This document shows positions 9,101 to 15,698 of a stretch of DNA of 64,000 nt, piece after piece. Each line of letters opens with the position of its first letter. The stretch's first letter is position 1. The DNA lies in contig JACPQR010000117.1 in NCBI GenBank assembly GCA_016190375.1, positions 25,394 to 89,393 on the forward strand, given 5' to 3'. The DNA is from Deltaproteobacteria bacterium. Its GTDB lineage: Bacteria; Myxococcota_A; Polyangia; JACPQR01. A model generated the notes under the pieces. The model made no database searches, was not told where the DNA came from, and saw nothing but the letters and a program-made list of their open reading frames with translations. Made by a program: the position numbers and the translations under genes.

Positions 9101-11264
9101 CCTCGAGGCCACGGACGCCCTCGACTCGCCCCAGGCGTGCGAGGCGGCCGAGGAATCGCTGGCGCCGGCGCTCGGATCGGCCGATCCGGCTTCCTCGGCG
9201 CTCCTGAGGTTCGTGATCTCCTCCTCTCGCGCCCGCCGCGGGGACATCGACGGGGCGATCGCGCTCCTCGAGCAAGGCAGGGCCGGCCTGGGGCCGGACG
9301 AGGACGATGCGCTCTCGTCGCTCGGGCTCGCCGACTGCCTCTCTCGCCGCGGCGAGATGAGCGCGGCGCTCCGGCACTACGAGGTCGCGCTGCGCCACCC
9401 GACCTGGCACCGTCTGCGGTCCGCGGCGGACGTCATGCTCGGGGCGGGTCTCGCGGCCGCGACCGTCGGCGAGGTGGTTCGCGCACGCGAGCTTCTCTCC
9501 GGAGCGGCGACGCTCGAGCCTGCGCTGCAGGCTCGCGTACATCGCGCGCTCGCCGATCTCGCGCTCCGGTCCGGCGAGCGGGACGACGCTCTGCGAGAGC
9601 TCCGGCTGCTCTCGGACGTCCTCGTCGGGGCCGACCGCGGCGCCGTCCTCCGGGAGCTCGGCGAGCTTCTCGCGACCAGCGGCGCGGACGACGCCGCGGC
9701 GACCGCCTGTCTCGAGGAGTCCCTCACCGCCCTCGCTCCGGGCTCGGCGGAGGCCGGGCGTGCGCTCGAATCCCTCATCGAGATCGCCCTGCGCTGCGAG
9801 GACTGGAACGACGTTCTGCCCCTCGTGGATCGCGCGTTGGCGCGGCTCGCGGGAACGGCGGCGCCCCCGGCGGCGATCCTCGACCTGCACCTCGTCGGCG
9901 CGCGTGCGGCCGCCGCCCTCGGCGACGCCGTCCGGGAGCTCGGCCACCTGCAGGCTGCCCGGGCCGCGGATCCCGAGAGCGACGAGGCCGCGACGGCGCT
10001 CGAACGAGCGCTCGCCGCCCGCGGCGACTACCGCGCGCTGGCGGGCGACATCGAGGCGAGGATGCGGAGCAAGGCCGGTGCGCCCAGGGCGAGCCTCCTC
10101 GTTCGCCTCGGCGACGTGCTGCGCTCGGGACTGGGCGATCCGGCCGGCGCGCGGGCGGTGTACGAGGAGGCGGTCGGCTTGGGATCGGCCGACGCTCAGG
10201 CTCGGCTCGCGACCTTGCTCGAGGCCCAGCCGGACCGAGCGTTCGATGCGATCGCCATGTATCGCAAGGTGGTCGCGGCCGACCCGAGCAACGTCCGTGC
10301 GCTCAGGTCCCTGAGGTCCCTCTTCGACGAGATCGGAGCGACGCACGAGAGCGGCGGGATCTCGTCCCTGCTCGGTCTGTTCGACCCGACCGCGGAGACG
10401 GCGCCCCCGCCGCCCCTCGACGAGATCAAGGAGCCGCCCGAGGGCGTCCTCGCGGCGCTGACTCCCCCGGGCGTCGCGGCCGCCAACGAGGTCCTGGCGC
10501 TCGTCTGGGACACCGCGCTCCACCTGTTCCGGGCCGACCTCGCGGACTTCGGCATCCGCGGCAAGGATCGCGTCTCGCCCCTCGAGGACACGCCGCTCGC
10601 GAGGACCTTCGCCGCCGCGATCCGGCTGCTCGGCCTGCCTCGCACCGGGCTCTTCGTGCGGCATGGCAAGGGAATCGAGATCGTGGCGACGCATCCTCCG
10701 TCGCTCGTGGTGGGCGCCGATCTGGGTGCGCTGGGGGCCATGGACAGGTTCCGCATCGGACGCGCCGTCGAGGCGACCCGGCCGGCGAACATCCTCTTGA
10801 TGACCATGCCCTCCGTACGAGCCCGGGACCTCGTGGACGCGATCCGTGCCGCCTTCGGTCCTGCCGACGCCATGACCGCCGGGCGCCTCTCGAAGGACGC
10901 CAAGACGCTTGCCGGCGAGCTCTGGAAGACGATTCCCCCGCGCTCGCAGCGCCAGCTCCAGGATCTCGTCGGCCGCCACCCCGAGATCCGTGACTTCGAC
11001 CAGATCTCGACCCTGGCCCGTCGCTCGGTGGCGCGCGCCGGGCTGGTCGTGTGCGGCGACGCGGCCGCGGCAACCCGCGTCGTCTGCAGCGAGGATCCCC
11101 GCCTGAGCGACATCGCCATCGACGGCCCGGAGGGCTTCGCCCAGGCGGTGAAGAAGAGCACCGACCTGCAGGATCTCGTCGCATTCGCCGTCTCGGACGG
11201 CTACCTCGGCCTGCGCTGGAGGGCCCAGAGCTCAGGCTCTCAGTCGGGAGCGCGGGTGCGTTGA
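3144..11264 (+). CDS. giant DUF4388/TPR protein (2,706 residues)
   Basis: N-terminal residues about 35-125 resemble DUF4388/PatA-N domains: a short beta part (SLRIEIARGKLVAVD) followed by the helical part DFLVRTARV...ALERKAGLDHSQIEDARRDLWAERICRAL. A Pro/Ala linker follows. Residues about 290-2,420 are almost continuous TPR-like helical hairpins (recurrent patterns such as ALRLAPGDAAAVLALGRLYE). The last 280 residues are a separate alpha/beta domain found at the end of large TPR proteins of Myxococcota (my recollection of the family). There is no signal peptide, so it should be cytoplasmic. The start is uncertain: TTG 3144 or in-frame ATG 3225. Its stop overlaps the TTG start of lpxC (TTGA), implying translational coupling. 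Probable role: a scaffold; partner unknown. Confidence 0.85.
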   Translation: MSEGQSKLCSPVARRLLDAATRSESLTMSALTARGPSLRIEIARGKLVAVDTEGDTETFADFLVRTARVTGAGLADARRWAEDRGLSLWQALERKAGLDHSQIEDARRDLWAERICRALEAERFETGDPASEDGSDGRDLHEVLLRAVLLDGKRLDLVGYLVSQDDSLVAEAGFDAVASLLDANGFAGRTVRELFAMGEQTARATAALLVTGAARAQPAAAPPAPRDGAESDLQGGKGVGLVTASKSLDDGPAPQRAIARLSLVAGAASAPPPLAALEGPRYEAAPSSDADRLDDPVLPLEDQLALGADALDHAARGNLLAVKARLLWERFGAVEESTRAAREAAALVPASAPIIQAATSACMRSGDLANAAAYLRVELSLARTAGERAGVLRHLGSVLLRAGDHPSAAEALRLAADADPSDLATIAELAAISSAPEAADLWARIARSRSSGDDPEEALVAVRHALRLVPAHEAAIDAAVQILVPLGRIDEAERFLRDAIADASASGRAALYRRLAGLGAGASRPGLFAEACSQILLRLPDDEWARENLRAALAELGRTGEVAQLLRLDARCEDPDRRAHALEEELALWRAQLAAGSASDAERAVHAAARLLAHRPEHAAALETVRGHLEASRELGALCDILERSTLSSGWSSPEALATRLIEVGTLAEESLGAVHRALGAWERALQLVPGHVGAQEALVRLRGKARLQDGLLDLAEKEAADPAQRLGALRKIGGLAKDRPADRARAVAAFREILRLAPGDAAAVLALGRLYEGQDDAEGSAWLLGHRLETSPHRAERARIAARLAEVLHDDLGRLAEARTACLEALEAQPTGREVLHRLERIAVEAGDSSWLADALSRRAAVATGPERADLLITVAGLYEGTLADADRAIAAYRQVLEARPTDWRALRSLARLHAAREADLERAREAAQAFLATPAGRGDTKTLALLAGVRARLGDAAGERDALEALWALDPGDEARACELIERLLEGGEANRAADTIEVLFRGQADKAILRGLLVRAVAALEPGRAEALLARFLERVDPRDGAIARSAASSGRARGDHAAAARFLERALVGADAAERGDLSSQIAEEWDAAKDLAAATRCRVRLLRMAPTDARVLDLLEETYARAGDAARLIAILEVRLSATLERDQRHAIYAKLAAAARDLALDPDRALAYLGRSVREAPGEARALDAIQGMLLGLGRFEELAAHLEARAEEAEKPEERSLYLRQAAVVRHERLGDVLGAIRTARSAVQARPGDSDALGELERLAAKAGDHQTMAAVYAELAHRSPGAHGEKAIRYRAGRFLEGVGLSGQALDEYMRSFALDPQIGAALRAIERIATTTGKHEPVVQAYRMLADSAPDPGGRASALRKAAQNAEVGLGDREQALDLTLAAYASYGDPELELEMRRVAREIAGADPQAAPAAFQRLRAAFEKRAAGAIDAADRALWVRKLARVDEEDRGDPRGAFDQLAEACAASPEVTELPADLERLAAALDAWSELARLYERIIAESLEPELAAEYRMRLARIDGEHLGGSRAKDELRRVVSQGGPYAQEAFSRLRTRLEAEGSKAELVQLLESMLPGLAGEERIALTLEAARLLEGGLGDASGALALCEKTAAALDWTSRTEQAGELRKEMIRFAGAAGEVRKLDSLLDEELRVAEGPVAMDLALRLGELRETGLGDAARALAAYMKAVEIDPTRPEALDGAARTARATGDTEVLVQILELAARRSVGPERIDAVARQVAALREAGRRSEGTKLLEEALAGSFDETLASLSCEDLAASGKSGELRRLLDVRIAHAADPEKRTGLRLELARLSGPMEAKDDLAAILDHDPAHAGALTMLVDVEETLGNLRSAVHYAERAAAASTDRATSASLLCRAGAMLARASDEEGASRCYRAALEISPDDVTALGALAELEGRGRDLGARVGHLVRLAELDPDRRAAHLFAAAQSAWEAEDAGRALALVLECRALEAEAGPPAALHAMILEATDALDSPQACEAAEESLAPALGSADPASSALLRFVISSSRARRGDIDGAIALLEQGRAGLGPDEDDALSSLGLADCLSRRGEMSAALRHYEVALRHPTWHRLRSAADVMLGAGLAAATVGEVVRARELLSGAATLEPALQARVHRALADLALRSGERDDALRELRLLSDVLVGADRGAVLRELGELLATSGADDAAATACLEESLTALAPGSAEAGRALESLIEIALRCEDWNDVLPLVDRALARLAGTAAPPAAILDLHLVGARAAAALGDAVRELGHLQAARAADPESDEAATALERALAARGDYRALAGDIEARMRSKAGAPRASLLVRLGDVLRSGLGDPAGARAVYEEAVGLGSADAQARLATLLEAQPDRAFDAIAMYRKVVAADPSNVRALRSLRSLFDEIGATHESGGISSLLGLFDPTAETAPPPPLDEIKEPPEGVLAALTPPGVAAANEVLALVWDTALHLFRADLADFGIRGKDRVSPLEDTPLARTFAAAIRLLGLPRTGLFVRHGKGIEIVATHPPSLVVGADLGALGAMDRFRIGRAVEATRPANILLMTMPSVRARDLVDAIRAAFGPADAMTAGRLSKDAKTLAGELWKTIPPRSQRQLQDLVGRHPEIRDFDQISTLARRSVARAGLVVCGDAAAATRVVCSEDPRLSDIAIDGPEGFAQAVKKSTDLQDLVAFAVSDGYLGLRWRAQSSGSQSGARVR

Positions 11265-12058
11265 GCGCCCGGTGGCTGGAGGGCGTCGGCCTTCATACCG
11301 GTCTCGAGGTTCGCGCTCGGTTCCTCGAAGCGCCCTCCGGCAGCGGCGTGATCGTGCGCCGCACCGACGTAGGTCTCGAGATCCCGGCGCGCCCCGAGCA
11401 CGTCTCGCCCGGCCTGCGCTGCACGCGCCTCGTGACGGGGGGAGCCTGCGTCGAGACCGTCGAGCACGCGCTCGCCGCGCTGGTCGGCCTCGGCGTCCGC
11501 GACGCGATCCTCGAGGTCGACGGCCCGGAGGTCCCGATCCTCGACGGCAGCGCGTTGCCGTTCGTCGCCCTCGCGCGCGACGCGGGCCTCCACCCGGCGC
11601 CGCCGGGGTGGAGCGTCGCGGCGGCCTGGTCGTTCGAGGCCGGGGACGGATCGATCTCGTTCGAGCCCGGGGACGGAGTCGAGGTCTCGTCCGTGATCGA
11701 GTTCGAGCACCCGGCGGTGGGCCGGCGCGACTTCGCCTGGTCGGGCGATCCCGTCGAGTTCGAGCGCGAGATCGCGCCAGCGCGGAGCTTCGGGTTCACG
11801 ACGGAGATCGATCTGCTCCGCGCGGCGGGCCGGATACGCGGCGGCTCGCTCGCCTCTGCGGTGGTCTTCGGCGACGCGGGCGTCTTGAACCCGGAGGGCC
11901 TGCGGTTCGCCGACGAGCCAGCCAGGCACAAGCTCCTCGACCTGCTCGGCGACCTGTGTCTCGTCGGTGGAGCTCCGCTCGGCCGCATCCGCGCGTTCCG
12001 CTACGGCCACCGGCTCGGAGCCGCCGCGTTCGCCCGGATCAGGGACAGAGGCCGGTGA
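11261..12058 (+). CDS. lpxC: UDP-3-O-acyl-N-acetylglucosamine deacetylase LpxC
   Basis: Zn-dependent deacetylase that performs the committed step of lipid A synthesis in the cytoplasm. Numbered from TTG 11261 it has 265 residues, shorter than the usual ~300. Seen: the opening GVGLHTG; the TVEHALAAL motif with E68 and the Zn ligand H69; the hallmark VDGPEVPILDGSALPFV; RHKLLDLLGDL carrying the other Zn ligands H223 and D227; and the catalytic His in YGHRLG. The N-terminus is a few residues short because the upstream TPR gene's stop (11262-11264) overlaps the TTG start, and no in-frame ATG/GTG lies close by. Its 3' end overlaps the convergent lipoprotein gene by 20 bases. Confidence 0.93.
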   Translation: MSARWLEGVGLHTGLEVRARFLEAPSGSGVIVRRTDVGLEIPARPEHVSPGLRCTRLVTGGACVETVEHALAALVGLGVRDAILEVDGPEVPILDGSALPFVALARDAGLHPAPPGWSVAAAWSFEAGDGSISFEPGDGVEVSSVIEFEHPAVGRRDFAWSGDPVEFEREIAPARSFGFTTEIDLLRAAGRIRGGSLASAVVFGDAGVLNPEGLRFADEPARHKLLDLLGDLCLVGGAPLGRIRAFRYGHRLGAAAFARIRDRGR

Positions 12059-12854
12059 AACCGCAGTGGCACATCAGGTTGAGGAGCGGCGACGCCGCGT
12101 CGCGGCAGAATCGGCAATCGACCCCGACGTCCTGCCCGGGGTTGCACGCCCCCTCGGTGGGAGCCGAGGACACGCAGCAGTCGCCACCCGGCTGGTCGGG
12201 GTCGTCGGCCTCGGCGGTGCAGGCCACGAGGCACCCACAGCACAGGTCGACCGGGAAGAAAAACTCCGGCGTCTCGACGGCGACGCCGCCATTGGTGAGG
12301 CCCTGGACCTTGACCCCCACGAGGACGAGGGCCTGCGAAGGATCGAAGTCCTCCTGTGCCTCCCTGGACGAGGCGTCGGTCGGGATCCCGCACAGCTCCT
12401 CGTATCGCGTCCTCAGGTACTCCGACGGTATCGCCACGAAGCTGGAGACCCCGACGTTCGTTGGCTCGACGTAGCTCGACGCGTAGCTGAAGAACCTGAG
12501 GACAGGGTCGGTCTCCTCGGGGGGTGTGTCACGATCCTCCGTGGAGTAGATGTTGACGATGGCTCCGTCGACCTGGACGCCGTTGCTCTCGGTCCTGAGG
12601 AAGTCTGCGTCCGCGCGCGCGACCATCTGGTTCTCGATGAGCGGGTTGAGCTCGAAGTCGGGAGGATTGCCCGCCCCGTCGAGGAACATCACGTCCGCGG
12701 TCCCGCCGGTCATGAACGTGGCGTTGCGCTCCGGGGTTATCGTGCAGTCGTCGGCAGGTGCCTGGACCTGCCGCACGAAGAAGGTCTCACGGTCATCGGC
12801 ACAGCCGGCCAGAACCAAGAAGGCGACGACGACGCGCATGCGTTCCCTCGACAT
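12039..12854 (-). CDS. Cys-rich lipoprotein
   Basis: A 271-residue protein with a lipobox signal (FLVLAGC, lipidated Cys at residue 18). The N-terminal two thirds look like a beta-rich domain (MFLDGAGNPPDFELNPLIENQ, VDGAIVNIYSTE). The C-terminal third is strikingly Cys-rich (VDLCCGCLVAC, GDCCVSS, DCRFCRD, LMCHCGFTGLC), consistent with several disulfides outside the cytoplasm. No family recognised. A TACGAT hexamer (12864-12869 on the minus strand) ends 9 bases before the ATG with no clear ribosome site, so the message may be leaderless. It is convergent with lpxC. A second in-frame ATG five codons in is also possible. Confidence 0.75.
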   Translation of the reverse strand: MSRERMRVVVAFLVLAGCADDRETFFVRQVQAPADDCTITPERNATFMTGGTADVMFLDGAGNPPDFELNPLIENQMVARADADFLRTESNGVQVDGAIVNIYSTEDRDTPPEETDPVLRFFSYASSYVEPTNVGVSSFVAIPSEYLRTRYEELCGIPTDASSREAQEDFDPSQALVLVGVKVQGLTNGGVAVETPEFFFPVDLCCGCLVACTAEADDPDQPGGDCCVSSAPTEGACNPGQDVGVDCRFCRDAASPLLNLMCHCGFTGLCP

Positions 12855-12911
12855 TTGACCGAGATCGTATCCCCGGAGACCCGGGCCGCCAAGTTTTCGG
12901 CTCGACGGTTT

Positions 12912-14489
12912 TCAGCCCAGCGCCTCCCGGGCGAGCTCCTCGGGTCGAATTGCGAGCTCTTCTGTTCGTCCGCCCCCGGCGGCCAGGACGAGCCTGACCA
13001 GGCCGTCGTGCGCCTTCTTGTCGCGTCCCATGGGCAGGGTCGCGCCGCCGACCAGCTCGGCCGGTGCTTCCACGGGCAGCCCCAACCGGCGGAGCAAGGC
13101 GATGGTCCTTCCGGCGAGCCCGGCGGGCGTGACGCCGCGGGTCACGCCCATCTTCAGGGCCGCCGCCATCCCGATGGCAACCGCCTCGCCGTGCAGGAGC
13201 CCGTGATACCCGCCGGCCGCCTCGAGGGCGTGACCGACCGTGTGGCCGAAGTTCAAGGCACGACGCTCGCCGGACTCTCGCTCGTCACGCGCGACGATCC
13301 TCGCCTTGACCGCGATGGCTCGCTTGAGCGGCTCGGCGAGCGAGCCGGGGTCGCCGGCCAGGACCGCCTCCGAATGCTCCTCGAGGAGCCCCAGGATCGC
13401 CTCGTCCCGGATCACTCCGCACTTGACCACCTCGGCCAGACCACTCGCGAGCTGCCTGCGCCCGAGCGTCCGGAGCGTGTCGAGGTCCGCGACGACCAGG
13501 CGCGGCTGGTGGAAAGCGCCGATCAGGTTCTTTCCGGTCTTGTGGTTGACGCCGACCTTCCCCCCGACGCTCGCGTCGGCCTGGGCGAGAAGCGTGGTAG
13601 GCAGAGGGACGAACGGCACGCCGCGCAGGAGGGTCGCGGCCACGAAGCCACCCATGTCGGACACCACGCCGCCCCCGAGCGCGATGACCGGGCAGGACCT
13701 CTCGAAGCCGGCAGCGAGGATCTTGTCGAGCAAGCGGCTCGCCGCCCTGAGCGTCTTGTGCCGATCTCCTCCGACCTGCAGCACCCTGATCACGCGCCGG
13801 TGCGTCCGGCCGAGCTCGCGACACAGCCCCCGGCCGTGCCGCCGCGCGACGGCGCGGTCGCACACGATGGCCGCGGCCGCCGTTCCGATCCCCGCGTCCA
13901 CGACCAGCCGCGGGACTCGGGCCAGAAGGCCGGAGCCGACGTAGACGGGGTAGCCCCGTTCCCCGAGCGGCACCGCCACGGCCTCCGTGCGCAGGATCGC
14001 ACAGACCTCGGCCGCGACGGCCTGGGGCGACCGACCCTCGGTCTGCACGGCCGCGTCGCCGCTCGCGTACAGCCCTGCCCGGGCCGCCAAGAGCTCCCGT
14101 GCGCGCGCGAGCGGATCGCTCCCGGCGAGGAGCGGCCGCACGCCGCCACCACTGGCCACGCGCGCGATGGCGGTCTCGGGACTGACGTACAGCGCGATGC
14201 ACGGCACCGCGCGGGCAGCTTCCCGCACGGCCGGATCGCCCAGCGTGCCGCCGCCGGCCGAGACGATGAGCGGTCCGGGGCGCCCGAGAAGCTCCAGCGC
14301 CACGGTCCGCTCGATCCGGCGGAGCTCTCCCTCGCCGCCCTCCGCGAAGATCTGCTCGATGCTCCGGCCCGCGCGAAGGACGATCGCCTCGTCCAGGTCC
14401 ACCCAGGGGAGATCGCCGAGGTCACGCGCCACGATCCTCCCGACCGTCGTCTTGCCGCTGCCCGAAAAACCCGTGAGGACTGCTCTCAA
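12912..14489 (-). CDS. aroKB: shikimate kinase / 3-dehydroquinate synthase fusion
   Basis: One 525-residue polypeptide carrying two shikimate-pathway enzymes. Residues about 1-165 are shikimate kinase: Walker A GFSGSGKT (7-14), VDLDEAI, GRSIEQIFAEGGEGELRRIE, and SAGGGT. Residues about 185-525 are 3-dehydroquinate synthase: GGGVVSDMGGFVAAT (about residue 271), PTTLLAQADASVGGKVGVN, the metal-ligand motifs AEVVKCGVI, FGHTVGHALE and HGEAVAIGM. The start is TTG at 14489-14487, overlapping the aroC stop (TTGA), so it is the last gene of the pil-aroC-aroKB run and probably translationally coupled. The two domains catalyse non-consecutive steps (2 and 5). Separate aroK and aroB next to pilMNOPQ are classic in gammaproteobacteria; here they are fused. 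Confidence 0.93.
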   Translation of the reverse strand: MRAVLTGFSGSGKTTVGRIVARDLGDLPWVDLDEAIVLRAGRSIEQIFAEGGEGELRRIERTVALELLGRPGPLIVSAGGGTLGDPAVREAARAVPCIALYVSPETAIARVASGGGVRPLLAGSDPLARARELLAARAGLYASGDAAVQTEGRSPQAVAAEVCAILRTEAVAVPLGERGYPVYVGSGLLARVPRLVVDAGIGTAAAAIVCDRAVARRHGRGLCRELGRTHRRVIRVLQVGGDRHKTLRAASRLLDKILAAGFERSCPVIALGGGVVSDMGGFVAATLLRGVPFVPLPTTLLAQADASVGGKVGVNHKTGKNLIGAFHQPRLVVADLDTLRTLGRRQLASGLAEVVKCGVIRDEAILGLLEEHSEAVLAGDPGSLAEPLKRAIAVKARIVARDERESGERRALNFGHTVGHALEAAGGYHGLLHGEAVAIGMAAALKMGVTRGVTPAGLAGRTIALLRRLGLPVEAPAELVGGATLPMGRDKKAHDGLVRLVLAAGGGRTEELAIRPEELAREALG

Positions 14490-15661
14490 TACCGTTCGAT
14501 CTGCTGCCGGTACGCCTCGAGGCTCCGCAGCACCTCCTGCATCGTGTCGCCTCCGAGCTTCTCGAGGATGGCGTCGGCGAGAACCAGGGCCATCATCGCC
14601 TCGCCGACGCAGGATGCGGCCGCGACGGCGCAGACGTCGCTCCTCTCCGTCGCCGCCAGCGCCGGGGCCTTCGTCTGGACGTCCACGGACTCGAGAGCCC
14701 GCTTCAACGTGGAGATCGGCTTCATCGCCGCCCGCACCACGATCGGCTGCCCGTTCGAGATCCCGCCCTCGGTGCCGCCGGCGTTGTTGCTGGCCCGGAC
14801 GAAAGCCCCGCCACCTCGCCTCTCCTCGTAGCCGATCGGATCGTGCACGTCGGTTCCGCGCCGGCGTGCGGCCTCGAACCCGAGACCGATCTCGACCCCC
14901 TTGATGGCCTGGATGCTCATGAAGGCGCCCGCGAGCCGCGCGTCGAGCCTGAGGTCCCACTGGACGTGGCTGCCGAGCCCCGCAGGGTGCCCCCGGGCGA
15001 TCACCTCGAAGACGCCGCCGAGCGTGCTGCCGGCATGCGCGGCTTCGCGGATCGCCGCCCGCATGCGCGCCGCGGCCTTCCGATCCGCGCATCGGAGGCC
15101 GCTCGAGGCGCTGCGCCGCGCCAGGTCGTCGACGCCGAGCCCGCGAAGATCGGCGGCGACCGCTCCGATTGACAGCACGTGCGCGAAGATCGCGACCCCG
15201 CAGGCCTCGCAGAAGGCCCTGGCCACCGCACCCGCGGCGACGCGAGCGGCCGTCTCCCGTGCGCTCGCGCGCTCGAGGACGTCCCTCAAGTCGTGCGTGT
15301 CGAGCTTGAGCCCCCCGGCGAGGTCGACGTGCCCGGGACGGGCTCTCGTCATCGGCTCCGGCGGGCTCGAGAAGGGCTCGGGCCCCATCCGATCCTTCCA
15401 CCGCTCGTGGTCCCGGTTGTCGACGAGGATCGCGATTGGCGAGCCGAGCGTGACCCCTCCCCTCACCCCCGCCCGCAAGACCGCCCGGTCGCTCTCGATC
15501 TTCATGCGCGCGCCCCGCCCGTAGCCTCTCTGGCGGCGCGCGAGCTCCGAGCCCATCCGCTCCGCGTCGATCGCCAGCCCCTTCGGGATGCCCTCGAGGA
15601 GGGCGACGAGGCCCGGCCCGTGCGATTCCCCGGCGGTCAGGAAACGGAGTCTGCGAAGCAA
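14486..15661 (-). CDS. aroC: chorismate synthase
   Basis: Final common step of aromatic synthesis: EPSP to chorismate with reduced FMN. 391 residues, the normal length. Seen: the N-terminal signature RFLTAGESHGPGL, the motif RPGHVDLAGGLK, RASARETAARVAAGAVAR, and the late RASNNAGGTEGGISNGQPI and KPISTL segments, all standard for AroC. It starts with TTG (15661-15659); FLTAGESHG falls at the expected distance from it. It begins 37 bases after the pilQ stop in the same direction and its stop overlaps the aroKB start, so it links the pilus operon to the shikimate genes. Confidence 0.94.
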   Translation of the reverse strand: MLRRLRFLTAGESHGPGLVALLEGIPKGLAIDAERMGSELARRQRGYGRGARMKIESDRAVLRAGVRGGVTLGSPIAILVDNRDHERWKDRMGPEPFSSPPEPMTRARPGHVDLAGGLKLDTHDLRDVLERASARETAARVAAGAVARAFCEACGVAIFAHVLSIGAVAADLRGLGVDDLARRSASSGLRCADRKAAARMRAAIREAAHAGSTLGGVFEVIARGHPAGLGSHVQWDLRLDARLAGAFMSIQAIKGVEIGLGFEAARRRGTDVHDPIGYEERRGGGAFVRASNNAGGTEGGISNGQPIVVRAAMKPISTLKRALESVDVQTKAPALAATERSDVCAVAAASCVGEAMMALVLADAILEKLGGDTMQEVLRSLEAYRQQIERY

Positions 15662-15698
15662 GGTCCCGGGAGCTTACGCTCGTCGAAGCCCTCTGGCA

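Noticed and set aside
8301..10979. 892-codon minus-strand frame
   Set aside because: Antisense to the TPR giant; no motif and typical shadow composition.
11967..14831. 954-codon open frame on the plus strand
   Set aside because: Antisense to aroKB and part of aroC, both clearly coding; composition is a codon-bias shadow.
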